Assembly (NCBI GenBank): GCA_029265905.1 | Contig: JAJUGR010000007.1 | Span: 58,930 to 122,929 of the forward strand | DNA from: Sporomusaceae bacterium | GTDB taxonomy: Bacteria; Bacillota; Negativicutes; Acidaminococcales; JAJUGR01 | Length of the DNA stretch: 64,000 bases | Direction of reading: 5' to 3' | Shown here: positions 26,686-33,920 of the stretch, piece after piece | How positions within the stretch are numbered: position 1 is the first letter of the stretch | How the letters are laid out: the number at the start of each line of letters is the position of its first letter | Notes under the pieces: generated by a model | The model's database searches: none | The model's input: only the letters and a program-made list of their open reading frames with translations | Told to the model about the DNA's origin: nothing | Position numbers and translations under genes: made by a program

Positions 26686-27741
26686 ATGGCTCTGATAAAA
26701 AAGCTGAATGATTGGCTTTATGATCACCCGACGAGCGTGCTGGGGATCGATTTCGCCGGGGCCTCCTTAAAATTGGTGCTGATGCGTATTGCCCAAACGC
26801 CCTGCCGCATTGAAAAAATGGCGGCGGTTGACTGGCCTCCGGCCCTGGCGGATGGGGCCTGGCTATCCCGCCCCGAGGAAGCAGCGCTCTTTTTGAAACA
26901 GTGCCTGTCCACGCAAGGCATGAAAGCCAGGCAGGCCGTTGTCTCCGTCAGCAGCCGCGTGGCCTTTGTGCGTGAAATTGACTTTCCGGCGATGACAGAC
27001 GATGAACTGTCTTCGGCCATGCAGTGGGATATCGAGCAATACATACCGCTGGCGCCCGGCAGCTACTACTACGATTACCTGCCGGCCGGACGCGGCAAAA
27101 GCGACCTGGAAATGAAAGTATTGCTGTTTGCGGCGCCCAAGGAATGGGTGGACACGATCGGACGGATCGTTGACCAGGCCGGGCTCAAGCTAACTGCTGT
27201 GGAAACAGAAGCGATGGCCGTCAAGCGGCTTGTGCCTGATTTGGCCGATTACTTGCTGCTGGATATGGGTGAGACGACTTCGCAGTTGACTGTTTTTCAG
27301 CGGGGGCTGCCGGTCGCGCAACGCAACATTCCCCTCGGCGGAACTTACTTCACGCAAGCGCTGGCCACTCGCCTTGACGAGCCGCTCGAAGCGGCGGAAC
27401 GCATCAAGCGGTATCGGCCAGCGGAGGCTGCGGTATTGTGTGCTCCCGACCAGCAAGGGCGGAGCGCCTTCACGGAGTTGGGACGCGAGGTGAACCGTAC
27501 GGTCGATTACTATCGAATCAACAATAATGACGCGGCTTTTTCCGCGGTTGTCATCACCGGCGGCGGCTGGCTGCCTGCCGGCAGCGATGACTTGGCTGCC
27601 TTTTTAAACACTTCGATCAAAACGTTGGAGCCGTTTAGACAAATTGACTTAGCCCGGGGACAGTGGGACGCCGAATTTTTGACTAGGCTGGAGGCCCGCA
27701 TGGCTGTGGCAGTTGGGCTTTGCCTTCGGGAGGTGCAGTAG
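26686..27741 (+). CDS. pilM: type IV pilus assembly protein PilM
   Basis: Actin-like cytoplasmic protein that binds the N-terminal tail of PilN and recruits the pilus machine. The 351-aa sequence has the PilM pattern: VLGIDFAGASLKLVLM near the start, VVSVSSRVAFVREIDFPAM, MQWDIEQYIPL, LLDMGETTSQLTVF and VVITGGGW. These correspond to the nucleotide-binding phosphate and adenosine loops. pilN follows one base after the stop codon. Confidence 0.92.
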   Translation: MALIKKLNDWLYDHPTSVLGIDFAGASLKLVLMRIAQTPCRIEKMAAVDWPPALADGAWLSRPEEAALFLKQCLSTQGMKARQAVVSVSSRVAFVREIDFPAMTDDELSSAMQWDIEQYIPLAPGSYYYDYLPAGRGKSDLEMKVLLFAAPKEWVDTIGRIVDQAGLKLTAVETEAMAVKRLVPDLADYLLLDMGETTSQLTVFQRGLPVAQRNIPLGGTYFTQALATRLDEPLEAAERIKRYRPAEAAVLCAPDQQGRSAFTELGREVNRTVDYYRINNNDAAFSAVVITGGGWLPAGSDDLAAFLNTSIKTLEPFRQIDLARGQWDAEFLTRLEARMAVAVGLCLREVQ

Positions 27742-27742
27742 C

Positions 27743-28276
27743 ATGAAGCAAACGATCAATTTGCTGCCGCCGCGCTTGAGAATCAGGCGTTTGCTGATGT
27801 CGCGGCTGTTTTTGGTGGAAGTATGCGCCTTTACCTTGCTGTTTGCCGTCATATTCGGCGCATTATGGCAGCGGACGATAACGCTTGAGCAATCGGTCGT
27901 ATACCTGCAGGGCGAGCGCGATCGTTTGGAGCCAATCCGCTTGCAGCAAGAGGAGATTGGACGGCTGCGCCGCGAGATCGGCCAGCAAAAGCAGCTTTTG
28001 GACAGCTGGCAAGGCAAGAGCGCATCCGCCTATGAGACGATGACGCAGCTGGCCGGCCTGGTTCCGCCGGGAGTGTGGCTGAGCGAAATGCGCCAGCCGG
28101 ACAAGGAGAAAACGCTCTCCCTGAAGGGGTTTGCCCTGACGATGGAGGATGTCGCCCAATTTGTCGACAAGCTGTCAAAGGCGCCTGTTTTTGACAAAGT
28201 TGAAGTAAAGGATGTTTCGCGCGATAAAAAGCAAACAATCCAGTTTGAAATTTTATTAAAACACAAGGAGTCTTGA
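27743..28276 (+). CDS. pilN: type IV pilus assembly protein PilN
   Basis: Bitopic inner-membrane component of the alignment complex, 177 aa. The N-terminus KQTINLLPPRLR is the conserved PilM-binding peptide (INLLP). A transmembrane segment covers about residues 22-43, then a coiled-coil-like stretch (residues 45-85, rich in Leu, Glu, Gln and Arg) and a small ferredoxin-like domain (GVWLSEMRQ...LKGFALTMEDVAQFV). ATG 27743 has GGGAGG upstream; a longer frame from 27713 lies inside pilM. Confidence 0.9.
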   Translation: MKQTINLLPPRLRIRRLLMSRLFLVEVCAFTLLFAVIFGALWQRTITLEQSVVYLQGERDRLEPIRLQQEEIGRLRREIGQQKQLLDSWQGKSASAYETMTQLAGLVPPGVWLSEMRQPDKEKTLSLKGFALTMEDVAQFVDKLSKAPVFDKVEVKDVSRDKKQTIQFEILLKHKES

Positions 28277-28278
28277 GC

Positions 28279-28878
28279 ATGAAACAAATACTCGGGTGGT
28301 GGAAGGCGCAAGCTGACAGGCAGCGCGTCATATTCGCCACCGGTTCGTTGTTGGCCCTGGCCGTGCTGGCGTCCGGACTCCTGCTTTGGCCGCTTGTCGA
28401 GCGGTCGCAGGCATTGAGCGCCAGGAAGACACAGCTCGCCGCGCAGGTTTCGGCGCTGCGCGCAAGCGATGCGTCCGGTCAGGAGCAAACAAGGCGCCAG
28501 CTGTCGCTTGAGCGCTCCGTCTGGCGCCAAAAACTGCCCGATCAGGTCCAGACGCCCGATATGCTGCGAATGCTGGATGCGTCCGCACTGCAAGCGGGCG
28601 TACATGTTGTTGGCGTCAAGCCGCAAGCCGCGCGCGCGGTTGGGCAAGTTACCGAATACCCATACGAAGTAACGGTTTCGGGCGATTTTTTTGCGGCGCA
28701 ACGCTTTTTGCAGCAACTGGAAACGAAGGCGGCGCCCAGCGTTCGTGTTGCCGGCTTCACCTTGTCGGCCGATTCAGCCGGCAACCTTAAGCAGCAATAT
28801 GTGCTAGCCGCCCCAGGGGCGGCGCTGTTGCCGAGTCCATCGATAGCGGGCGGCCATAACGGCCGGCAGAAATCATAA
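28279..28878 (+). CDS. pilO: type IV pilus assembly protein PilO-like
   Basis: Partner of PilN, 199 aa. One transmembrane segment at about residues 17-36 (VIFATGSLLALAVLASGLLL) is followed by a coiled-coil-like region (ERSQALSARKTQLAAQVSAL) and a C-terminal domain with YPYEVTVSGDFFAAQRFLQQLE, the pattern of PilO/GspM ferredoxin-like folds. ATG 28279 has AAGGAG eight bases upstream. A hairpin follows, ending the pilus block. Assignment depends on order and topology as well as the C-terminal motif. Confidence 0.82.
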   Translation: MKQILGWWKAQADRQRVIFATGSLLALAVLASGLLLWPLVERSQALSARKTQLAAQVSALRASDASGQEQTRRQLSLERSVWRQKLPDQVQTPDMLRMLDASALQAGVHVVGVKPQAARAVGQVTEYPYEVTVSGDFFAAQRFLQQLETKAAPSVRVAGFTLSADSAGNLKQQYVLAAPGAALLPSPSIAGGHNGRQKS

Positions 28879-28913
28879 CGGCTGATAACCCCAGGGCGAG
28901 GCGCCATTGCCTG

Positions 28914-28943
28914 TCGGACGGCCATAGCCGTCCGATTTGCTTG
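28914..28943 (+). terminator. terminator after pilO
   Basis: TCGGACGGC (28914-28922), loop CATA, GCCGTCCGA (28927-28935), then TTTGCTTG. A 9-bp perfect stem; the T tract is moderate. Confidence 0.7.
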
Positions 28944-28984
28944 TGTCGGACAGTATTGTTAAGGAAATTTTGAGGTGATTGTTT

Positions 28985-29743
28985 GTGGAAGGCGACGTTA
29001 TCAAGTCGATTTTAGAGGCTTACCGTACAGGGGATATTGATCTGGAGTCGGCGATGGCCAAACTCCGTCATTGGCCGTTTGAAGAACTGGGCTTTGCCAA
29101 GGTTGACCATCATCGATCGCTCCGTCAAGGGTTTCCGGAGGTCGTCTACTGCGAGGGCAAGACGCCGGAACAGGTGGCGAGCATTATGCTGCACATCAAG
29201 GCGCACTCCGGCCAGGCAATGGGAACCAGGGCCTCAGCAGAAAAATTTGAGGCGGTCAAAAAAGCGATTCCTTCCGCCAACTATCATAAAATGGCGCGCA
29301 TGATTTTGCTCCAGCCGCCGGTGATCAACGAAAAGCTGGCTGAGATCGTCGTTCTGTCGGCCGGGACGAGCGACATGCCGGTAGCGGAAGAGGCTGCGCT
29401 GACCGCCGAGGCGATGGGGAATCCGGTTCGGCGCATCTATGACGTTGGGGTAGCCGGCCTGCATCGCCTGCTGGCCCAATTGCCGATCTTGGAGAAGGCG
29501 GGCGTACTGATCGTCGTGGCCGGCATGGAAGGGGCGCTGGCCAGCGTCGTCGGCGGCCTGGTCGCCAAGCCGGTCATAGCGGTGCCGACCAGCGTCGGCT
29601 ATGGCACAAGTTTCCAGGGGATTACAGCTTTGTTGAGCATGTTGAACAGTTGCGCCGCCGGGGTAGCGGTGGTGAATATTGACAACGGCTTTGGGGCCGG
29701 ACGTCTGGCTTCCCTAATCAATCAAAAAGGAGTCGTGGACTGA
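28985..29743 (+). CDS. larB: nickel pincer cofactor synthesis protein LarB
   Basis: Carboxylates nicotinic acid adenine dinucleotide and hydrolyses it, the first step in making the nickel-pincer nucleotide of lactate racemase and related enzymes. The 252-residue protein has a PurE-like C-terminal core with VVLSAGTSDMPVAEEA, RIYDVGVAGLHRLL, VVAGMEGALASVVGGL and AVPTSVGYGTSFQG. GTG 28985 is chosen because GAGGTGA ends six bases before it; the TTG at 28979 touches that site. The stop overlaps the larC start (TGATG). No larE or larA gene is in the window. Confidence 0.92.
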   Translation: MEGDVIKSILEAYRTGDIDLESAMAKLRHWPFEELGFAKVDHHRSLRQGFPEVVYCEGKTPEQVASIMLHIKAHSGQAMGTRASAEKFEAVKKAIPSANYHKMARMILLQPPVINEKLAEIVVLSAGTSDMPVAEEAALTAEAMGNPVRRIYDVGVAGLHRLLAQLPILEKAGVLIVVAGMEGALASVVGGLVAKPVIAVPTSVGYGTSFQGITALLSMLNSCAAGVAVVNIDNGFGAGRLASLINQKGVVD

Positions 29744-31089
29744 TGAAAACTTTATATCTCGATTGCTTCAGCGGCGCCAGCGGCAACATGCTGCTGGGCT
29801 GCTTGCTAGACCTGGGGGTACCGGCGGAAAAACTGCAGCAGGCGGTGGCCGAGATGAAGCTAGACGGCTGCGGACTTGCCGTTTCAACGGTGCAGCGCTC
29901 GGGTATCGCCGCGCTGCATGTCGAAGTCGCTCTGCCGGCGGCTCAAAAGGGGCAGACAGCTCAAGAACAGGGCGGCCATGAGCACCAGGAACATAAGCAT
30001 AGCCATGCGGACAGACCAGGCGCCCATCCGCACCATCACGAGCACGAACATCATCACCACCATGGCCATAAGGTTTCTCTTGACGAATTGCCGCACGTCG
30101 TGCACGGCCACTCCCACGACCATGTGGGGCTGCGGGATCTGTTGGCGCGCGTCCAGGCGATGCCGTTTTCCGAGCGGGTTAAGGCCCGCAGCTGCGCCGT
30201 CTTGCAGCGCTTGGGCGAAGCCGAAGCGAAGGTGCATGGCAAACCGGTTGAGGAAGTTCATTTTCATGAAGTCGGATCGCTCGATACGCTGGTTGACATC
30301 GTCGGAACCGTACTTTGTCTTGACTGGCTGGGCGTCGAGCGCATCGTGGCCGCCCCGGTCACGACCGGATTCGGCCTGGTTCGCTGCGCCCACGGGTTGA
30401 TGCCTGTTCCCGCTCCGGCCACGCAGGCCTTGCTGACCGATATTCCGCATCGGCGCGGCGCTGTTGAGGGCGAGCTGCTGACGCCGACCGGCGCGGCCTT
30501 GTTGGCTGAGCTGGTTGACGAGTGGGGGGACGTCACCGCAGCATTCCGTCAGCAACTGGTCGGCTACGGGGCGGGCAGCCGGGAGCTGCCGATACCCAAT
30601 GTGTTGCGCGCCATGCTGGGAACGCTGCCTGAAGAGGACGCCCCCTTGTACGTTCTGGAGACGAATATTGACGACTTGAATCCGCAGTTTTATGCACACG
30701 CCATGGACCAACTGTTCGCCGCCGGCGCCTTGGATGTCTGGCTGACGCCGATCCAAATGAAAAAAGGCCGCCCGGCGCACTTGATCTCGGTTTTGCTGCA
30801 CCGTGATCTGGTAGAACAGGCGGCGGACATCCTGTTTTCCGAGACGTCGACCATCGGGGTGCGTCATTACCCCGTTCGGCGCATCGTGGCCGACCGAAAG
30901 ATTATCACGGTTGATTCGCCGTGGGGAACAGTGCATGTGAAGGTCGCTTCCCGAGCCGGCAAGGTTGTGCAGGTGATGCCGGAATATGACGACTGCTGCC
31001 GCCTGGCCGCCACGAATAATGTTGCACTAAAAACGGTTTGGCAAGCTGCGCTGCAGCAGGCGCTGAACGCGGTGGACCATGAGTGCTGA
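29743..31089 (+). CDS. larC: nickel insertion protein LarC, single-frame form with His-rich loop
   Basis: CTP-dependent nickel chelatase that inserts nickel into the pincer cofactor. N-terminal LDCFSGASGNMLLGCLLDLG, central VEEVHFHEVGSLDTLVDIVG, and C-terminal LETNIDDLNPQFYAHAMDQLF are the family signatures. Between residues about 76 and 112 there is a stretch with more than fifteen histidines, probably for nickel binding or storage. In Lactiplantibacillus plantarum larC is split by a programmed frameshift; here it is one continuous frame of 448 aa. The gene overlaps rnhC by 11 bp. Confidence 0.93.
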   Translation: MKTLYLDCFSGASGNMLLGCLLDLGVPAEKLQQAVAEMKLDGCGLAVSTVQRSGIAALHVEVALPAAQKGQTAQEQGGHEHQEHKHSHADRPGAHPHHHEHEHHHHHGHKVSLDELPHVVHGHSHDHVGLRDLLARVQAMPFSERVKARSCAVLQRLGEAEAKVHGKPVEEVHFHEVGSLDTLVDIVGTVLCLDWLGVERIVAAPVTTGFGLVRCAHGLMPVPAPATQALLTDIPHRRGAVEGELLTPTGAALLAELVDEWGDVTAAFRQQLVGYGAGSRELPIPNVLRAMLGTLPEEDAPLYVLETNIDDLNPQFYAHAMDQLFAAGALDVWLTPIQMKKGRPAHLISVLLHRDLVEQAADILFSETSTIGVRHYPVRRIVADRKIITVDSPWGTVHVKVASRAGKVVQVMPEYDDCCRLAATNNVALKTVWQAALQQALNAVDHEC

Positions 31090-32032
31090 CGACGCGCTGC
31101 AGCGCTATGTCGCGAGAGCAAGCGCCCGGTTGGCAAAGCAAGGCTTGGCGGTTCAGGTCGGCAAAACCGTTCCTTACGGCCAGCAGCTTATCGTCCGGGA
31201 TGCGAGTCAGCAAACCGTCATCGTCACGCTGTACGCCAGAAAGAAGGGCGAACAGGCCGTGCTAGGCGGCAAGGAATCCCCGCTGCGGCAGCTTGTGGCG
31301 GCGGCCCTGGGGCAGGCGCCGCCCGCCGCGAGCGCGTCGCCGGCGCCAGATGTAGAAACGGCCATGCAAAACGGCTATAGCTGGCCTGACCAGCCCTTGT
31401 GGGCCGGGTCGGATGAATCCGGCAAGGGCGACGTATTCGGGCCGCTGGTCGTGGCCTCGGTTTTGCTAACCAAAGAACAGGCAAAAATGATTGCGGAGCT
31501 TGGCGTCAAGGACAGCAAGCAGTTAAAGGACGGGCAAATCGCCGCGTTGGCGGCACAAATCAAGGCGATCGCGACCGACCACCAGGTGATAGCGCTGCTG
31601 CCGTCGTCATACAATCGCCTGTACGATGTTATGCGCGCGGAAGGGAAGAATTTGAACGATTTGCTGGCTTGGTGCCACGCAAAAGCGCTGAGCGATTTAT
31701 TGGAAAGGCAGACCTTTCCTTTTGCCGTGGTCGACCGTTTCAGCGTCCGCGACTTGATCAGCCGGCGCATCAAAGGGGCGCCGCCCGGCTTTTCGCTGCT
31801 GCAGATTCCAAAGGGCGAGCGCGACCCTGCGGTCGCCGCCGCGTCTGTGTTGGCGCGTGAACGTTACGTGGCAGAGATGGAGCGGTTGTCTTCGGCGGTT
31901 GGCGTCGCTTTGCCCAAGGGCGCTTCCGCAGGCGTGCGCGACTGCGCGGGCAATCTGCTGCGGCGGCTTGGACCGGAGGAAATGAAGCAGTACGTAAAGT
32001 GGCACTTTAAAACAATCGGCGAATTGCTCTAA
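31079..32032 (+). CDS. rnhC: ribonuclease HIII
   Basis: Cleaves the RNA strand of RNA-DNA hybrids. The 317-aa protein has an N-terminal TBP-like substrate-binding domain (residues 1-85), an Ala/Pro linker, and the catalytic domain starting with GSDESGKGDVFGPLVVA, whose DESGKGD is diagnostic for RNase HIII rather than HII. Further marks are LGVKDSKQL, WCHAKAL and the PKGERDPAVAAASVLAR stretch. The start lies within the larC 3' end. It ends at a bidirectional hairpin. Confidence 0.94.
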   Translation: MSADDALQRYVARASARLAKQGLAVQVGKTVPYGQQLIVRDASQQTVIVTLYARKKGEQAVLGGKESPLRQLVAAALGQAPPAASASPAPDVETAMQNGYSWPDQPLWAGSDESGKGDVFGPLVVASVLLTKEQAKMIAELGVKDSKQLKDGQIAALAAQIKAIATDHQVIALLPSSYNRLYDVMRAEGKNLNDLLAWCHAKALSDLLERQTFPFAVVDRFSVRDLISRRIKGAPPGFSLLQIPKGERDPAVAAASVLARERYVAEMERLSSAVGVALPKGASAGVRDCAGNLLRRLGPEEMKQYVKWHFKTIGELL

Positions 32033-32061
32033 ATGGCATACGCAACCGCTTTTGACCCGCA

Positions 32062-32103
32062 AAAAAAGCGCAGCGTGCGGTTATTCGCACACTGCGCTTT
32101 TTC
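32062..32103. terminator. bidirectional terminator between rnhC and the 115-aa gene
   Basis: Arms AAAAAGCGCAG-GTGCG and CGCAC-CTGCGCTTTTT pair with one mismatch around a GTTATT loop. The A run on one side and the T run on the other suit both convergent genes. Confidence 0.85.
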
Positions 32104-32108
32104 CAAGC

Positions 32109-32456
32109 TTAGTTGGCGGGCGTATCCGGCTTTTCACCAAAGACAAAGGCCGGGCTCGGGTAGAAGAATTGGCAATGATGCATCGCCATGTCTTCTGTGG
32201 CGAAGCGCTTCAGCAGCGCAACAGACGCCTCTTCCTCAAAGTCGATCAGCGAAGCCTCGGTGATATCGGCATCTTCGACAACAACGAGCAAAAAGGGCGG
32301 GACCTGCGGCGCGCCTTCCGGCAGGGCGTCGGCGGGCAACGGCAGGCCCGGCATGACCTTGATAACGCCGGCCAGCGTGCCATCTTCCCGCTCCAACCGG
32401 CAACGGTACATGTTATGATAAAGCGTTTTAGCGACGGCGACGGACAATTTTCCCAT
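32109..32456 (-). CDS. hypothetical protein, 115 aa
   Basis: No family was recognised. The protein is acidic, soluble by appearance (no membrane segment or signal peptide), with a proline-rich middle (VMPGLPLPADALPEGAPQVPPFLL) and a single Cys in MHHCQFF near residue 98. The alternating hydrophobic pattern at the start (LYHNMYRCRLERED) suggests a small alpha/beta or beta fold. Start at 32456 is supported by AGGAGGT nine bases upstream and by a good - strand promoter at 32497-32525, so it is very probably a real expressed gene. It is divergent from the TAXI lipoprotein gene. Confidence 0.75.
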   Translation of the reverse strand: MGKLSVAVAKTLYHNMYRCRLEREDGTLAGVIKVMPGLPLPADALPEGAPQVPPFLLVVVEDADITEASLIDFEEEASVALLKRFATEDMAMHHCQFFYPSPAFVFGEKPDTPAN

Positions 32457-32496
32457 GAAGAAACTACCTCCTGATGATTCAATTGTAACGAGAAAC

Positions 32497-32525
32497 ATTA
32501 TAGCACATATTCAGGTAGATGTCGA
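32497..32525 (-). promoter_or_regulatory. promoter of the 115-aa hypothetical gene
   Basis: Read on the - strand, TCGACA (32520-32525) and a perfect TATAAT (32497-32502) are separated by 17 bp, 41 bases before the start codon. Confidence 0.75.
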
Positions 32526-32690
32526 AAGGTTGTCAGAAAAAACAGAACAGTTGGGCCGCCGGCAGGAATTTGGCGATCGGTCACGAATTGAAGTATGGTC
32601 AAACCGTAATCGATGCGCAAGGTGCTTTAGCAGCTTGAACGGGGAGGCAGCCGTGCTGCTTGGGGGGGAGATATGGTTGGGAGGGACGGG

Positions 32691-33659
32691 ATGAAGAAGA
32701 TAGTTGTCTGTCTGACGGCGGGGGTGCTGGCATTGAGCTTTTTGGCCGGTTGCGGTTCTGGAGGGCACAAAGCCGCGGTTCCTGTCAAACAGCAGTTCAT
32801 CAACATTGCAACAGGCGAGACAAGCGGAACCTACTATCCGCTTGGGGCGGCGCTGGCCGGCATTTTGAATAAGAATGTTCCGGGGCTGAACGTCAGCGTT
32901 CAGAGCACAACGGGCGCCGTTGCCAACATTGGCTTGCTGGCAAGCGGAAAAGCGGATATCGCGTTTGTGCAAAGCGATATTGCTTATTTTGCCGCCAACG
33001 GCATGGAAATGTTTCAGGGCAAGCCGGTCGCCAATTTAAAAGGACTGGCGACACTGTATGCGGAAACCATCCAGCTTGTTACGCTGGATGCGGGCGGCAT
33101 CAAGTCAGTCAGCGCCTTAAAAGGCAAGCGGGTCGCGGTCGGCCCGGTCGGCAGCGGCACGGAAGCCAATGCTCGGCAAATACTGGAGATTCACGGCCTC
33201 ACATATAAGGATATTGCCGTGCAGAACCTTGCCTTCGCGGAAGCCATTGTCGCGCTGCGCGACGGTCGGGTGGACGCGGCTTTCGTGACGGCCGGCTATC
33301 CGACAGCCGCCATCTCGGATGTCGCGGCACAAAAGAAGATTGCGCTGATTCCCCTTGAACGGGCCAAAATCGACGCACTGATCAGCAAATATCCTTTCTA
33401 CACGGCCAATGCGATTCCGGCGCGAACCTACCCCGGCGTGGAAACGGACGTGGAAACGGTTGCTGTCCGCGCCATGCTGGCAATCACGGATAAAATGGAT
33501 GCCGAACTAGGTTATAAGATCAGCAAAGCGATCTATGCCAACACCGACCGCCTGCAGGCGGCCCATGCGCAGGGGAAAAATGTGACAAAGGAAACGGCCC
33601 AGATCGGCATGACGCTGCCTTTGAACGAAGGCGCGGAAAAGTTTTATAAAGAAAAGTGA
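32691..33659 (+). CDS. TAXI family TRAP-type solute-binding lipoprotein, orphan
   Basis: Extracytoplasmic binding protein of the TRAP-associated TAXI type, 322 aa. A signal peptide ends at a lipobox (FLAGC, Cys21). The mature part begins with FINIATGETSGTYYPLGAALAGILN, the hallmark of TAXI proteins, followed by GLLASGKADIAFVQSD and VGPVGSGTEANARQIL. Ligands of this family include glutamate and other dicarboxylic or amino acids; here it is unknown. No DctM/DctQ membrane partner is in the window, so the permease must lie elsewhere. ATG 32691 has GGGAGGGACGGG upstream; an in-frame ATG at 32673 would displace the signal sequence. Confidence 0.9.
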   Translation: MKKIVVCLTAGVLALSFLAGCGSGGHKAAVPVKQQFINIATGETSGTYYPLGAALAGILNKNVPGLNVSVQSTTGAVANIGLLASGKADIAFVQSDIAYFAANGMEMFQGKPVANLKGLATLYAETIQLVTLDAGGIKSVSALKGKRVAVGPVGSGTEANARQILEIHGLTYKDIAVQNLAFAEAIVALRDGRVDAAFVTAGYPTAAISDVAAQKKIALIPLERAKIDALISKYPFYTANAIPARTYPGVETDVETVAVRAMLAITDKMDAELGYKISKAIYANTDRLQAAHAQGKNVTKETAQIGMTLPLNEGAEKFYKEK

Positions 33660-33693
33660 TATCAATTCACCATTCGTTTGTTGTGAGAATATA

Positions 33694-33722
33694 TAGGCAA
33701 GTACTGCATTTCATGGTATCAT
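33694..33722 (+). promoter_or_regulatory. candidate promoter of the cobalamin cluster
   Basis: An extended -10 element TGG-TATCAT (33714-33722) has TAGGCA at 33694-33699, 17 bp upstream. Transcription from here would begin just before the riboswitch. An alternative pair TTCACC/TATATA (33666-33695) is weaker. Confidence 0.5.
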
Positions 33723-33724
33723 GA

Positions 33725-33920
33725 AGAAGCAATGGCTGTTTCGGGGAGTCCGGTGCGAATCCGGCGCAGTCCCGCTGCTGAGATAAATGCTTTCGTCATT
33801 TTAGCCAGCAACTCCGACAGCTCGACACCAAGTGCCTGCGAGCGATGGGCAAGGTGGCAAAGCCCGGCAGACTATTGGGTTTGATTGGCTGTGCCCCCTT
33901 GTGCAAAGGGGGTTTTTTTA
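33725..33920 (+). promoter_or_regulatory. cobalamin riboswitch controlling the cob/cbi cluster
   Basis: The conserved core is at 33739-33780: GGGGAG, then CCGGTGCGAATCCGG and GCAGTCCCGC, which form the central stem-loops of the adenosylcobalamin aptamer. More paired segments follow up to about 33880. The expression platform is a terminator hairpin just before cbiD. Binding of adenosylcobalamin is expected to favour the terminator and shut the 18-gene cluster down. The exact 5' and 3' borders are estimates, and the 3' half departs from the textbook consensus. Confidence 0.85.
33894..33919 (+). terminator. riboswitch expression-platform terminator that includes the cbiD ribosome site
   Basis: CCCCCTT (33894-33900), loop GTGC(A), AAGGGGG (33906-33912), then seven T. 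The AAAGGGGG arm stands eight bases before the cbiD start and is its only ribosome binding site, so hairpin formation would block both elongation and initiation. Confidence 0.85.

Noticed and set aside
30000..30070. Short tandem-like repeat or CRISPR-like pattern in larC
   Set aside because: The pattern comes from clustered CAT/CAC histidine codons of the His-rich loop; there are no spaced repeats.
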